A stretch of 64,000 bases of DNA from Schleiferiaceae bacterium (GTDB taxonomy: Bacteria; Bacteroidota; Bacteroidia; Flavobacteriales; Schleiferiaceae), in the NCBI GenBank assembly GCA_028357285.1, contig JAOMWM010000001.1:1-64000 (forward strand). Direction: 5' to 3'. The translations under genes and the position numbers were made by a program. This document shows positions 1-10,925 of this stretch, piece by piece; within the stretch, counting starts at the first letter, position 1, and each line of letters opens with the position of its first letter. Below the pieces are notes generated by a model. The model saw only the letters and a program-made list of their open reading frames with translations. It was not told where the DNA came from and did not search any database.

Positions 1-668
1 CACCAAAAAGAGACAGCAGACCAGTCGCGTTCGATCACTAATTGTACAGGATCGACAGATTCGACGTAAGGTATGGTTGCCCCGTGTTTCGTCAAAGTCA
101 CGGGAATTCCAGCACTTCGAAGAAGGGCAGCGGTCATCACTAGATACGGTTGTGAAACTACACTGTCCCATTCCAATTGCAATCCATCACGCATGGTTGG
201 TGCAATAAGCATTAAGGCAGTCACGAATTGTGAGCTTTTCACATGCCCCAAATGCAGTGAACCGCCACGAAGTTTCCTGCCTTGAATATGCAAGGGCGCC
301 TGGTTAGGGTGGTTGGCATAGGTAATGACTCCTCCCAGTGCATTCAAGGCATCCACCAAAGGTGCAATGGTACGTTGGTTCAATTCCGGCGTTCCGTTTA
401 AAGTGATCGACGATCCTTCACTGGCTGCCCAATACGCGGTTGCAAAACGCAAAGTTGTTCCACCAGCACCTACATGTACTTCGCCATGGGCATACGCATC
501 CAACGTTTGTCTTAGAAACACCGAATCTTTAGCCGTACTTATTCCGGTAAGCGTAATTTCTGGATATAACGCAGCTAATAATAAACCGCGATTTGCCATA
601 CTCTTACTGAGTGGTAATTCAAATTCAGCTTGAATGGGCCGGGTGATTTTCGGGAGCTTCATTTCCAT
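1..668 (-). CDS. aroA: 3-phosphoshikimate 1-carboxyvinyltransferase (EPSP synthase), C-terminus truncated by window edge
   Basis: Minus-strand translation reads MEMKLPKITRPIQAEFELPLSKSMANRGLLLAALYPEITLTG...GAGGTTLRFATAYWA...; the SKS(M)xNR and GAGGTTLRF motifs fit EPSP synthase. Directly followed by aroB upstream. Start could be 668 or 662. Confidence 0.9.
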   Translation of the reverse strand, partial: MEMKLPKITRPIQAEFELPLSKSMANRGLLLAALYPEITLTGISTAKDSVFLRQTLDAYAHGEVHVGAGGTTLRFATAYWAASEGSSITLNGTPELNQRTIAPLVDALNALGGVITYANHPNQAPLHIQGRKLRGGSLHLGHVKSSQFVTALMLIAPTMRDGLQLEWDSVVSQPYLVMTAALLRSAGIPVTLTKHGATIPYVESVDPVQLVIERDWSAVSFW

Positions 669-669
669 G

Positions 670-1692
670 CTAGGATGCACTATTCAATGCCAATACGGCC
701 GCAGTCCATCGCTCTAAGGTGATTTCAACGTCCCAGACTGGACGGCCTAAATGTTCTAGGAGCACATAACGTACTTCACCGTGGGTGTTTTTCTTATCCT
801 GAAGTTGACGCTCCCACAGTGGCTGCAAGGCTTCCTCCGCTACCCCTTGCCAAGGATACCTTTGGGCCAGTGCACTTTGCTCGTCCTGTAAACCGCTGAG
901 CATTAAAGCAACATGCAAACCCTGAATCACCGCTGCACCGTGTGTGCATGGATTACCACTAACTGCAGCATAACTTTCCCAAGCATGACCCGTGGTATGG
1001 CCTAAGTTTAGGATTTTTCTTTTACCGTTTTCCTTAAAATCTTCCCGAACGATATCCGCTTTAAAAGCTACACTTTGCTCAATATGATGAAGAGCAATTG
1101 CCGCCGGTTCGATTCCTAATAATTCCGCCCATCGAGTGCCGGAAAGAAGGGCGTGTTTCAGCATTTCTGCATGACCACTCTCCCACTCCTCTTGAGGTAA
1201 AGTGGCTAAAAAATCTGGATCAATGAGAACGAAGTTGGGTTGTGTAAAAGTGCCTAACTGGTTCTTTAAACCCTCAAAGTTGATGCCGTTCTTTCCTCCT
1301 ACAGATGCATCCACCATCGCCAAAAGTGAGGTAGGAACATTCACGAAGGGAATGCCGCGCTTGTAGGAGGAGGCAATAAAAGCACCTAAATCACAAACTA
1401 CGCCACCGCCCACATTGATGATGAGACTGTTCCGATCTGCGCCGTATTCCAAAAGTACCGACCACAGGTTTGCAGCGATTTCGAGTGATTTGCTTTCTTC
1501 GCCAGGCGATACCTCTAAGACTTCAAACCCCCCATCTAATTGGGCCAATTTTGGAACAAAAACCGAAAGGCAGTTCGCAGTGTTACTATCTACTAGAAGA
1601 AACGTCTTTGAAGGCGCCAATTCCTGAAGTAAGGCATCCAAACCGTCGTAACCGTCGGGACCAAAATAAGGATATGAATGAGAAGTTTTCAC
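670..1692 (-). CDS. aroB: 3-dehydroquinate synthase
   Basis: 340 aa; VNVGGGVVCDLGAFIASSYKRGIPFVNVPTSLLAMVDASVGGKNGIN and NLGHTTGHAWE motifs. Confidence 0.95.
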   Translation of the reverse strand: MKTSHSYPYFGPDGYDGLDALLQELAPSKTFLLVDSNTANCLSVFVPKLAQLDGGFEVLEVSPGEESKSLEIAANLWSVLLEYGADRNSLIINVGGGVVCDLGAFIASSYKRGIPFVNVPTSLLAMVDASVGGKNGINFEGLKNQLGTFTQPNFVLIDPDFLATLPQEEWESGHAEMLKHALLSGTRWAELLGIEPAAIALHHIEQSVAFKADIVREDFKENGKRKILNLGHTTGHAWESYAAVSGNPCTHGAAVIQGLHVALMLSGLQDEQSALAQRYPWQGVAEEALQPLWERQLQDKKNTHGEVRYVLLEHLGRPVWDVEITLERWTAAVLALNSAS

Positions 1693-1723
1693 ACTTCAAA
1701 AGTACGGTTTCTGAGCACTATAT

Positions 1724-2911
1724 TTGAATCCCAATTCACAGACTATGATCGATTTCGCCAATACAGAGGTCGCGTTTAAAATGAAGACCAAAAATGATTT
1801 GCGCCAAAGCAAATTATTGTTTGCTACGTTAAGCTCGCCTAAGATCGTTCAGACCCTTAAGGGCCTCACTTTAGCCTCACTTCGATTGAGGCTCCCCATC
1901 AAAGGGGTCGTAAAAGCAACGGTCTTTAGACAGTTCTGTGGAGGCGAAAGTGTGGATGAATGTCAGCCACAAATAGATCGATTGGCTGAAGGAAAAGTGC
2001 AAGCCATCTTAGATTACAGTGTAGAAGGAAAAGCGGAAGAAGCCGATTTTGACCGTACTCTGGAAACTACGTTAGAGACCATACGATTTGCGCAGAATAA
2101 TCCTGGTGTACCCTTTGGGGTTTTTAAACCTACGGGGGTGGGTGCCATCGAGTGGTATGAAAAAGTAGCACTTGGAAAAGAATTGAGCGAAAGAGAATCG
2201 GAAGCTTGGGCTCGCGTTTTGGGAAGATGGGACCAGATTTTTAAATTGGCAGATACATTGGATGTACCTGTCATGATCGACGCGGAGGAGAGTTGGATTC
2301 AGCCCGCAGTGGATGAACTCGCTTTTGGCTTCATGGCACGTTACAACAAGGAAACACCAATCGTTTATAATACCGCGCAGCTCTACCGCCACGACCGTTT
2401 GGACCAATTAAAAATGGCCTGCTCTCGTGCTACCGCCGAAGGTTATATTTATGGCGTAAAAATAGTGCGCGGTGCCTACATGGAAAAAGAACGCAAAAGA
2501 GCCGCAGCTGGAGGCTATGAGGATCCAATCCAACCGAACAAAGCAGCGACTGACCGCGACTACAATGCAGCATTAGAATTGATACTTTCTCATATCAGTC
2601 ATATGGCCGTGGTAGTGGGCACGCACAATGAAGATAGCATTGCACTTGCCGCAACACTGATGAAAAAACACGGCATCTCATTTGACTCTCGAAAGGTCTA
2701 TGTCGCTCAACTCTTTGGGATGAGTGATCACATTTCATTTAATGCAGCAAATTCAGGATTGAACGTAGCGAAGTACTTACCCTTTGGTCCTGTAAAAGAT
2801 GTGCTGCCATATTTGTTTAGACGTGCCGAAGAGAATACCTCGGTTGAAGGACAAACAGGGCGTGAATTAGGATTAATTACGAAGGAACTGGACCGTAGAA
2901 AAAACGCTTAG
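1724..2911 (+). CDS. proline dehydrogenase
   Basis: 395 aa; motifs such as YGVKIVRGAYMEKER and VVVGTHNEDSIALA, and C-terminal YLPFGPVKDVLPYLFRRAEENTS, fit the proline dehydrogenase family. Confidence 0.9.
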   Translation: MNPNSQTMIDFANTEVAFKMKTKNDLRQSKLLFATLSSPKIVQTLKGLTLASLRLRLPIKGVVKATVFRQFCGGESVDECQPQIDRLAEGKVQAILDYSVEGKAEEADFDRTLETTLETIRFAQNNPGVPFGVFKPTGVGAIEWYEKVALGKELSERESEAWARVLGRWDQIFKLADTLDVPVMIDAEESWIQPAVDELAFGFMARYNKETPIVYNTAQLYRHDRLDQLKMACSRATAEGYIYGVKIVRGAYMEKERKRAAAGGYEDPIQPNKAATDRDYNAALELILSHISHMAVVVGTHNEDSIALAATLMKKHGISFDSRKVYVAQLFGMSDHISFNAANSGLNVAKYLPFGPVKDVLPYLFRRAEENTSVEGQTGRELGLITKELDRRKNA

Positions 2912-3279
2912 TCCTTCACACGCACAAGCTCCGTAATGTGAACCGTGTCCGGGCAGTTTTCCAAAACCATCTTATAGGGATCCGCTTCCCATGAAAAGTA
3001 CAGGGTGTAGCTCCCGCAAGGCTCTTTGCGTGGCTCACTTTCCCCAAATTTTACACGACCTTCCACCACCGCATGAAAATACGCGCTGTCTTTTGCGAGG
3101 TTCAAATCTGGCCAATTCATTTGTGTTGAATCTACTGCTTTTGTTCTGAAAGTTTTGCGAACGCGGGCATTGGGACCGTAGGCATAATCAAAATCGCGCT
3201 CACCAAAGAATGCTAAAACGATGAGCGTACCCAATCCTATACCTAAAATGTAAAAAAGTAATCGCTTAAGAAATGCCAT
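2908..3279 (-). CDS. hypothetical protein with N-terminal transmembrane segment
   Basis: 123 aa ORF, convergent with the proline dehydrogenase (4-nt overlap); hydrophobic N-terminus. Confidence 0.65.
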   Translation of the reverse strand: MAFLKRLLFYILGIGLGTLIVLAFFGERDFDYAYGPNARVRKTFRTKAVDSTQMNWPDLNLAKDSAYFHAVVEGRVKFGESEPRKEPCGSYTLYFSWEADPYKMVLENCPDTVHITELVRVKD

Positions 3280-3303
3280 GTTATGCAGGGGGATTTAGGT
3301 CAA

Positions 3304-4512
3304 TTAGAGGTTGCCAAATAACAGGGCATCGTTTGAGAAAGGCAAGTCAAAATGCTCTCCCAGATGACGTTTTGTCAACAGGCCTTTGTATAAATACAAC
3401 CCGGCACGCATGTTGAGATCGTAATGCAGACAATCCTCAACACCCCCCAATTCTGATAGCGTCGATAACATAGGTGCTACAAAATTACTCAAGGCTATGG
3501 TGGCTGTGTGTCCTACTGCACTGGCCATATTAGGAATGCAGTAATGAATCACCCCGTGCTTTTCGTACGTAGGATTTTCGTGAGAGGTAAGTTCCGAAGA
3601 TTCGAAACAACCACCACTATCAATGCTGATGTCAATAATCACACTGTTCGGCTCCATCGCTGCAATCGCATCTTCTGAAACCACTACTGGTGTGCGTCCA
3701 TTCACTGGATGCAAGGCTCCAATGACAAGGTCCGCTTTTTTCAATCTTTTTGCCACCACCAATTCCTGAATCACCTCTGTAATCAAAGCAGGATTTAGTT
3801 CTTGTGCTGCACGAAGACGGTTGATATTACTGTCCATTAAAACTACCTGGGAACCCATGCCGTGGGCCGCGCGCACGGCCGATAGGCCGGCGACGCCGGC
3901 GCCCAACACCACCACTCTGGCAGGTGCAACACCGGGTATAGGACCCATTAATTTTCCTTTTCGGGAGCCATGGGCGCCGTCCGCGAGTAGGCTAGCGCCT
4001 ACGCGCGCGGCCATTTGACCCGCGATTTCGCTCATGGCCATTCGAAGTGCACTTTGATCTTCCGAATTACGCACTTCTTCTAGTGCCAAAGCCGTAATTT
4101 TTTTATCTGCTAGTGACTTAAAATAATCTCTATTACGCGTGCGTATTTGCAGCGCACTGATCAAGGTTTGACCGCCTCGCATCATTGAAATTTCAGCTAC
4201 CGTGGGTGGTGCAACTTTCGCGACAATGGCACAATGGAAGACCTCTTCAGGCCCTAAAGCTACTGTGGCACCTGCGTTTGCATAAAGTACATCCGGAAAA
4301 CCAGCGAGGGTTCCCGCACCCGTCTCAACCACTATTTCATGACCCTGGGCAACTAATATCTGCACACTCTCAGGGGTAAGTAACAACCGGTGCTCATTCA
4401 TGGCGTGCTCCTTAGGCAAGCCTATTTGCAATTGTGCGCTTTTGGCATCTACCGCCAAACGTTCCTCCTGGGTTTCCCAAGCCGTCTCTGACCAACTAAT
4501 GTACTCACTCAT
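3304..4512 (-). CDS. ald: alanine dehydrogenase
   Basis: 402 aa; IGLPKEHAMNEHRLLLTPESVQ and VVVLGAGVAGLSAVRAAHGMGSQVVLMD (Rossmann) motifs. Confidence 0.85.
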   Translation of the reverse strand: MSEYISWSETAWETQEERLAVDAKSAQLQIGLPKEHAMNEHRLLLTPESVQILVAQGHEIVVETGAGTLAGFPDVLYANAGATVALGPEEVFHCAIVAKVAPPTVAEISMMRGGQTLISALQIRTRNRDYFKSLADKKITALALEEVRNSEDQSALRMAMSEIAGQMAARVGASLLADGAHGSRKGKLMGPIPGVAPARVVVLGAGVAGLSAVRAAHGMGSQVVLMDSNINRLRAAQELNPALITEVIQELVVAKRLKKADLVIGALHPVNGRTPVVVSEDAIAAMEPNSVIIDISIDSGGCFESSELTSHENPTYEKHGVIHYCIPNMASAVGHTATIALSNFVAPMLSTLSELGGVEDCLHYDLNMRAGLYLYKGLLTKRHLGEHFDLPFSNDALLFGNL

Positions 4513-4978
4513 GGTTCCATTGTATTTCGTTCACAGCAAGTCGGGGGTAAAACTCAACCGTTCTGTACGCTTCGCTTTCCGCACGGATGTAAACGACACC
4601 CAATTCGTACGGTAATAAAGATCGTACATTTCCTCCCCACTCAATCCACATGGGGCAACCTTCTTCTAAATATTCTTCTAAGCCCATATCATAGGCTTCG
4701 TCTTCATCTTCAATACGATAAGCATCTAAATGATAGCACTTTCCTTGCGTGCCATGGTATTCCTCAATCAATGCAAACGTAGGCGAGGATCCCGCCTGCT
4801 CGCTGCCCCAAGCTTGTAAAATAGCATTATACAAGGTGGTTTTACCACTGCCCATAGGGGCTTCTAAAAGGGTAACCGCACTTTCCCTGTGCGCCAAAAT
4901 AAATTGGGCCAATTCCGGAAGGTCTTTCAATTCAACCTGCGAAAAGCGAAAGCCGTTATTTAGAGGTAAGGACTGCAT
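4505..4978 (-). CDS. tsaE: tRNA threonylcarbamoyladenosine biosynthesis ATPase TsaE
   Basis: 157 aa; APMGSGKTTL P-loop, SPTFALIEEY, HLDAYRIEDEDEA, IEWGG motifs. Confidence 0.9.
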   Translation of the reverse strand: MQSLPLNNGFRFSQVELKDLPELAQFILAHRESAVTLLEAPMGSGKTTLYNAILQAWGSEQAGSSPTFALIEEYHGTQGKCYHLDAYRIEDEDEAYDMGLEEYLEEGCPMWIEWGGNVRSLLPYELGVVYIRAESEAYRTVEFYPRLAVNEIQWNHE

Positions 4979-6500
4979 AAGGAATAATCAGTTCCTCCAA
5001 AGATACCCCACCGTGCTGATACGTATTGCGGTAGTATTGCACAAAATGATTGTAGCGGTTGGGATACACATAAAAAAGATCACTCAAGGCAAAGATGCAT
5101 TCATCTGCAATGTGCTGCTTCGGGAGTCCAATGGCATTGGGGTCTTTTACCACAAAGCTGTGTTTGGACTGGTAACTCATTCCATTACCTGTTTTGTAAC
5201 GGAGGTTGGTCGTTAGATGCTTCGTACCCACAACCTTCGAAGGTCGGTGTACATTGACCGTTCCATGATCGGTAGTCAATACGACGGTAAATCCTTGCTG
5301 GCTAGCCCATTGAAGCATTTTCAAGAGCGGCGAACCCTCAAGCCAAGTTTTCACCAAACGTCGGTAGGCGCTATCGTCACTGGCCAATTCCCGCACGACC
5401 TCAGTATCGGTTTTCGCATGACTCAACGCATCCACAAAGTTGTACACCACAGTAAGTACATCTGCATTCTTGTGCTGATGAATGGTGTCGTATAATTTAT
5501 TTGCGCCACGAAGATTCGTCACCTTCTGGTAGACCGATTTTTTATCTCCCAAACCCAATTTTTCCAGTTGTGCTTCTAGTAGTTCACCTTCAAATTGGTT
5601 TTTTGAACCGTCCTGGTGTTCCTCGACCCAATACTGCGGTAACGACGCTTTTATGCTCGCAGGCATCATACCTGCAAAAAGCGCATTTCGCGCATATTGC
5701 GTTGCAGACGGCAGAATACTATTGTACAATCCCTCCTCTTTATGATGAAAATAAGGCGATAGTAGCGGTTTGATGGCCAGCCACTGGTCGTAACGCAGGT
5801 TGTCCATAACCAAGAAAAACACCTTTTTACCATCGCGCAACTGTGGCGCAACTACTTTACCTACCAGTTCATGAGACAGCATGGGGCGCTCACTCTCTGA
5901 AAACCATTGCTCGTAATGGTTAGCGATAAATCTGGCAAAAAGCTCATTGGCCTCTTTCTTTTGAGCCGCCAAAACTCCTTTTAAGCCTTCTTCCGGACTT
6001 TCATCCAATTTAAGCTCCCACTGCAAGAGTTTTTTATAAAAATTCGCCCATTCCTCCCAAGTACGCAGCTGTTGCATGTCTAAGGTTAATCGGCCAAACT
6101 CTTGCTGGTAGCCTCGGGTGGCGGCTTGAGAGACTAACTGCCTCCCGTCTAATATTTTCTTCAAGCTCAGCAACACCTGATTCGGGTTCACAGGCTTGAT
6201 CAGGTAGTCCGCAATCTTCGACCCAATGGCCATTTCCATGATCTGCTCTTCCTCGCTTTTCGTAATCATTACTACCGGCAATTCCGGAAGTAAATCCTTC
6301 ATTTTTTCTAAGGTCTCTAAGCCTGATAAGCCCGGCATATTTTCATCGAGAAAGACAGCGTCAAAACCCGTTTCTTGAACCAAATCCAGCGCATCAGCAC
6401 CGTTATTACAGGTCGCAACAGAATAGCCTTTACCCTCCAAAAACAACAAATGTCCTTTGAGCATTTCTATTTCATCATCAACCCATAAAATATTTGGCAT
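4956..6500 (-). CDS. porX: PorX-like response regulator with alkaline-phosphatase/PglZ-like effector domain (T9SS regulator)
   Basis: 514 aa; N-terminal receiver (ILWVDDEIEML, VFLDENMPG, VMITKSEE, DYLIKPVNP) plus a C-terminal domain with FFLVMDNLRYDQW and VVLTTDHGTVNVHRP, as in PorX. Confidence 0.88.
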   Translation of the reverse strand: MPNILWVDDEIEMLKGHLLFLEGKGYSVATCNNGADALDLVQETGFDAVFLDENMPGLSGLETLEKMKDLLPELPVVMITKSEEEQIMEMAIGSKIADYLIKPVNPNQVLLSLKKILDGRQLVSQAATRGYQQEFGRLTLDMQQLRTWEEWANFYKKLLQWELKLDESPEEGLKGVLAAQKKEANELFARFIANHYEQWFSESERPMLSHELVGKVVAPQLRDGKKVFFLVMDNLRYDQWLAIKPLLSPYFHHKEEGLYNSILPSATQYARNALFAGMMPASIKASLPQYWVEEHQDGSKNQFEGELLEAQLEKLGLGDKKSVYQKVTNLRGANKLYDTIHQHKNADVLTVVYNFVDALSHAKTDTEVVRELASDDSAYRRLVKTWLEGSPLLKMLQWASQQGFTVVLTTDHGTVNVHRPSKVVGTKHLTTNLRYKTGNGMSYQSKHSFVVKDPNAIGLPKQHIADECIFALSDLFYVYPNRYNHFVQYYRNTYQHGGVSLEELIIPYAVLTSK

Positions 6501-6596
6501 AATTCAGCGTTTTAGTCTTGTTAAAAGTAATGCGATTCCTGCCCCAAATAGCCCCTAACCTGTGCTATTTTTACCACACCGGCAAAACCGAGCATT

Positions 6597-7835
6597 TTGA
6601 ACAATAAGAACAAAATCATTAACGACCCGATCTACGGGTTTATTACCATAAAGGATCCGCTTATTTACAAGCTGATCAACCACCCCTACTTCCAACGTCT
6701 GCGTCGTATCTCACAGTTGGGGCTCACTTACCTGGTCTATCCTGGTGCCTATCACACTCGTTTTCATCACGCTATCGGGGCTATGCACCTCATGGGTCGA
6801 GCCATCTATACGTTGCGTCAAAAAGGACATGATATTACTGATGAAGAGGAACAGGGCGTCAAAATCGCCATTCTACTTCACGATGTGGGCCACGGTCCTT
6901 TTTCTCACGCGCTCGAACACACATTGATTCCCGGGGTGAGTCATGAAGCGTTAAGTTTGAAAATCATGGAGGAGCTGAACGTCGCACATCAAGGAGCGCT
7001 CACTTTAGCCATTGATATTTTCACCAATAACTACCCGAAGTCCTTCTTGCACCAACTCATTTCCTCCCAATTGGATATGGATAGGCTTGATTATTTACGA
7101 CGTGATTCTTTTTACAGTGGCGTTACAGAAGGAAGTGTAAACAGTGAGCGATTGCTGACCATGCTAAACGTTAAAGACGACCAATTAGTCGTTGATGCAA
7201 AGGGCATCTACAGCGTCGAAAAATTCCTCGTCGCACGTCGTCTTATGTACTGGCAGGTCTACATGCACAAAACGGTTCTGAGCGCAGAATTCATGCTCGT
7301 CAACATTTTGAAACGGGCGAAGCACCTCGCGAGTCAAGGCATTACTTTACCAGGTACAATAGCGCTAAAGCATTTCCTGAATGCAGACTATTCCTGGAAT
7401 GAGTTCGAGGAAAACCCAGCGGTTCTTGAAAAATTTGTTTTGCTCGATGATTACGATGTCATGAGCGCTATAAAAGATTGGACCAACCATTCGGATACCA
7501 TCTTAAGCGAATTGAGTAAGCGGGTTACCGATCGGAATCTTCTTAAAATAAGATTACAAGCAGAACCTTTTGCCCCTGAAGTTTCAGCGCGCATCGGGCA
7601 GGCTATTAAATCGCAGTATGGATTCTCACACGGTGAAGAACAATACATGTACATCGAGGCAAAAGTCAAAAACCACGCTTACAACAATAAAAAAGGGCAC
7701 ATCAATCTGCTCTATAAAGACGGCCACATTAGCGACATCAGTCAAGCGGCAGACCAAATGACTATAAAAGCTTTGAGTGAACCGGTAGAACGGCACTTTA
7801 TTTGCTTCCCACGTGAACTCAAAGATTTATTATGA
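6597..7835 (+). CDS. HD-domain phosphohydrolase (YwfO-like)
   Basis: 412 aa, TTG start; [50 protein letters not shown] motifs. Confidence 0.88.
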   Translation: MNNKNKIINDPIYGFITIKDPLIYKLINHPYFQRLRRISQLGLTYLVYPGAYHTRFHHAIGAMHLMGRAIYTLRQKGHDITDEEEQGVKIAILLHDVGHGPFSHALEHTLIPGVSHEALSLKIMEELNVAHQGALTLAIDIFTNNYPKSFLHQLISSQLDMDRLDYLRRDSFYSGVTEGSVNSERLLTMLNVKDDQLVVDAKGIYSVEKFLVARRLMYWQVYMHKTVLSAEFMLVNILKRAKHLASQGITLPGTIALKHFLNADYSWNEFEENPAVLEKFVLLDDYDVMSAIKDWTNHSDTILSELSKRVTDRNLLKIRLQAEPFAPEVSARIGQAIKSQYGFSHGEEQYMYIEAKVKNHAYNNKKGHINLLYKDGHISDISQAADQMTIKALSEPVERHFICFPRELKDLL

Positions 7836-8764
7836 CGCACGATGCAATCACTTTAGGTAATCTCTGTGCGAAGCTTGAGCTTCAATGTCCACAAGAACAC
7901 GCAAACATCAAAATTTCAGGCGTCGCAACGCTTGAAGAAGCTGTTGCAGGAGATTTATGCTTCCTGAGCAATATGAAATATGCCGCTCAAGCCGAAAAAA
8001 CAGCAGCGAGCGCCATTTTTGTTAAGGCCGGAACTGCGATCCATAGCGAGGCTGTTTTGATCGAATGCGATGATCCTTATCTACGGTTCGCCTTACATCT
8101 ACGTGGGTTAGAGGCGCAATTCAATCCGCGTTCAGGCCAAAGCTCTAGCGCTATCATTGCTCCTGAAGCGAAAATTGATCCTACGGCTATTATCAGTACT
8201 GCCGCGGTAATTGAGGCGGATGTAGAGATTGGTCCGCATACCTACATTGGTGTAGGTGCTAAAATTTTAAAAGGCAGTAAAATTGGCGGCCATGTAAACA
8301 TTGAATCCGGTGTGGTCATAGGCTCGGAAGGTTTTGGATTCGCACCTGATGGGGAAGGTAAATACCACCGCATTCCGCAATTGGGCAATGTGGTCATAGA
8401 AGATCATGTGAGCATCGGTGCCAACACCACTGTTGACCGCGCTGCCCTCGGTTCCACGCGCATTGGCGAGGGTACTAAAATTGATAATCTCTGTATGATT
8501 GCACACAATGTTGTCATCGGTAAGCATAACGTCATTGCGGCCCAAAGTGGTGTCGCAGGTTCCACAGCTATAGGAAACCACTGTATGATCGGCGGTCAGG
8601 TTGGCATAATAGGCCATCTCACGCTTGGTGATAATGTCAAGATTTACGCCCAGAGTGGCGTTATGAATGATGTTCCATCGAATAAGACTATCTTTGGCTC
8701 GCCTGCGCTCGAGCACAGGCACTTCCTAAAATCCTTTGCTGCCTTTAAACGACAAGGCAAATAG
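7832..8764 (+). CDS. lpxD: UDP-3-O-(3-hydroxymyristoyl)glucosamine N-acyltransferase
   Basis: 310 aa left-handed beta-helix hexapeptide repeats; [40 protein letters not shown] motif; followed by lpxC and lpxA. Confidence 0.94.
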   Translation: MTHDAITLGNLCAKLELQCPQEHANIKISGVATLEEAVAGDLCFLSNMKYAAQAEKTAASAIFVKAGTAIHSEAVLIECDDPYLRFALHLRGLEAQFNPRSGQSSSAIIAPEAKIDPTAIISTAAVIEADVEIGPHTYIGVGAKILKGSKIGGHVNIESGVVIGSEGFGFAPDGEGKYHRIPQLGNVVIEDHVSIGANTTVDRAALGSTRIGEGTKIDNLCMIAHNVVIGKHNVIAAQSGVAGSTAIGNHCMIGGQVGIIGHLTLGDNVKIYAQSGVMNDVPSNKTIFGSPALEHRHFLKSFAAFKRQGK

Positions 8765-8767
8765 ACT

Positions 8768-10144
8768 ATGATGCAGAAGACACTTTCTAAAGAAATTTCC
8801 TTTAAAGGCAATGCCCTTCACACCGGTGAAGTCGTTAACGTCAAATTGATCCCAAGCGCAGAAAATACGGGTATCATTTTTGTTCGAGAAGACCTCGAAA
8901 ATGCTGAAATCCCAGCACTCGTAAAGTATGTTAACCGTACAGATCGTCAAACAATCTTAGAAAACGGCGAAGCAAGTGTAGGCACTGTAGAACACCTTAT
9001 GGCCAGTTTATATGCTTTAGGCATAGATAACCTGCGCATAGAACTCAACGGTAGCGAGGTTCCTATTTTAGACGGTTCTGCAGGACCACTGGTTGATCTT
9101 ATTCTTGAAGCAGGTATTGAAGAACAAAGTGTCGAAAAGAACTTCTATGTTCTTGAAGAGACGTTCACTTTTAAAGATGAGGATGGTTCGGAAATCATGG
9201 CGCTACCTAGCGAAGAATTTGAAGTAAGCGCATTGATTGATTACGGAAGTAGCGTTTTAGGGCCGCAACATGCACATCTTGATAAGATGGTGAATTTCCG
9301 CGACGAAATAGCAAGTGCACGAACGTTTTCCTTTCTTCGCGAGCTCGAACCGTTACTCGATGCTGGATTAATTAAAGGTGGCGACTTAAACAATGCCATC
9401 GTTTATGTGGATCAAGACATTGCCCCATCTACACTTGATAAATTAAAAACAGCCTTTGGTCGCGATGATGTTGAGGTTACCCAGCGCGGTACATTAAACA
9501 ATATCAATCTGCGGTTTTCTAACGAAGCCGCCCGACACAAACTCTTAGACGTGGTAGGCGATTTGGCGCTTTTAGGACGCCCGCTAAAGGCACGTATTAT
9601 AGCTACAAAGCCCGGTCACGGTGTAAATGCTGAATTCACAAAGGCATTAGCTGCTAAAATCCGTAAAGAAGAAAGCCGGCCTAGACCCCCGAAATACGAC
9701 CCCAATGCCGTACCGGTAAAGAATGTTGAGGAAATTATGGGACTTATCCCGCACCGATCTCCATTTTTGCTGGTCGATAAAATAATTGAACTCACAGAAG
9801 ACCGCGTTGTAGGCGTGAAAGCTGTAACCATGAACGAGCCGTTCTTTGTAGGCCACTTCCCAGGTTCCCCAGTAATGCCAGGCGTACTTCAAATAGAGGC
9901 TATGGCACAATGTGGTGGTATTTTAGCGTTGAGTTCCGTCCCAGACCCTGAAAATTATTTAACGTTCTTCATGAAATTGGACAACGTGAAATTTAAAGCG
10001 AAAGTGGTTCCAGGAGATACCCTCATCTTCGACCTTTCACTGATCACTCCGATACGTCGTGGTATCGTTCACATGCGTGGACGTGCTTTTGTAGGGAATA
10101 CGCTTGTAAGTGAAGCTGAATTAATGGCTCAGATTACGAAATAG
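8768..10144 (+). CDS. lpxC-fabZ: bifunctional UDP-3-O-acyl-GlcNAc deacetylase / 3-hydroxyacyl-ACP dehydratase
   Basis: 458 aa; LpxC motifs (FKGNALHTGE, TVEHLMASLYALGIDN, LDGSAGP) fused to FabZ (IPHRSPFLLVDKI, GHFPGSPVMPGVLQIEAMAQ). Confidence 0.95.
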   Translation: MMQKTLSKEISFKGNALHTGEVVNVKLIPSAENTGIIFVREDLENAEIPALVKYVNRTDRQTILENGEASVGTVEHLMASLYALGIDNLRIELNGSEVPILDGSAGPLVDLILEAGIEEQSVEKNFYVLEETFTFKDEDGSEIMALPSEEFEVSALIDYGSSVLGPQHAHLDKMVNFRDEIASARTFSFLRELEPLLDAGLIKGGDLNNAIVYVDQDIAPSTLDKLKTAFGRDDVEVTQRGTLNNINLRFSNEAARHKLLDVVGDLALLGRPLKARIIATKPGHGVNAEFTKALAAKIRKEESRPRPPKYDPNAVPVKNVEEIMGLIPHRSPFLLVDKIIELTEDRVVGVKAVTMNEPFFVGHFPGSPVMPGVLQIEAMAQCGGILALSSVPDPENYLTFFMKLDNVKFKAKVVPGDTLIFDLSLITPIRRGIVHMRGRAFVGNTLVSEAELMAQITK

Positions 10145-10915
10145 ATGATCAGTCCTCTTGCCTCCATTCATCCCGATGCGCGCATTGGTGACCAAGTTGA
10201 AATTGGTCCCTTTACTACTATTGGAGCAGACGTTGAAATAGGTAACGGTACCTGGATTGGTCCAAATGTAACCATCATGGACGGTGCTCGAATAGGGACC
10301 GATTGTCGAATTTTTTCTGGCGCCGTACTCTCAGCCATCCCTCAAGATCTAAAGTTCCAGGGCGAAAGCACTACTGTTGAAATAGGAGACCGTTCCACCA
10401 TTCGCGAATGTGTTACCATTAACCGAGGTACCAAAGCGTACGGTAAAACTGTTGTAGGTAAAGACTGTTTAGTCATGGCATATGTCCATATCGCACACGA
10501 CTGTATTTTAGGCGACCATGTTATCCTAGTGAATAGTGTAGCCCTTGCCGGCCACGTGGAGATTGGAGATTATGCAATAATTTCGGGTCTTTCTGCTGTA
10601 CACCAATTTGTGAAAATAGGTGCACATGTCATGATTGGTGGTGGCGCAATGGTCCGTAAGGATGTTCCTCCATTTATAACTGCTGCAGGTGAGCCACTTT
10701 CCTATGCAGGAGTAAATAGTGTAGGCTTAAAAAGACGCAATTTCTCTCAAGAAGAAATTAATGAAATCCAAACCCTTTACCGCACATTGTATCAAAGCGG
10801 AATGAACGTATCGCAAGCCGTGAATCGGATTAAAGAAACTTACTCAAAGGGACCTGAAGCCGAAGCGATCCTCAGCTTTATTGAGCGGAGCGATCGGGGA
10901 CTGATCAGAAAGTAA
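10145..10915 (+). CDS. lpxA: acyl-ACP--UDP-N-acetylglucosamine O-acyltransferase
   Basis: 256 aa; hexapeptide repeats, FSGAVLSAIPQDLKF, AHDCILGDHVILVNSVALAGHVEIGDYAIISGLSAVHQFVKIG. Confidence 0.95.
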   Translation: MISPLASIHPDARIGDQVEIGPFTTIGADVEIGNGTWIGPNVTIMDGARIGTDCRIFSGAVLSAIPQDLKFQGESTTVEIGDRSTIRECVTINRGTKAYGKTVVGKDCLVMAYVHIAHDCILGDHVILVNSVALAGHVEIGDYAIISGLSAVHQFVKIGAHVMIGGGAMVRKDVPPFITAAGEPLSYAGVNSVGLKRRNFSQEEINEIQTLYRTLYQSGMNVSQAVNRIKETYSKGPEAEAILSFIERSDRGLIRK

Positions 10916-10925
10916 TTCCAGCGCC

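Noticed and set aside
73-633. Plus-strand ORFs 73-285 and 325-633
   Set aside because: They lie antisense to the convincing minus-strand aroA reading frame and their translations look non-protein-like.
8267-8722. 151-aa minus-strand ORF
   Set aside because: Fully antisense to lpxD, whose hexapeptide repeats are unambiguous.
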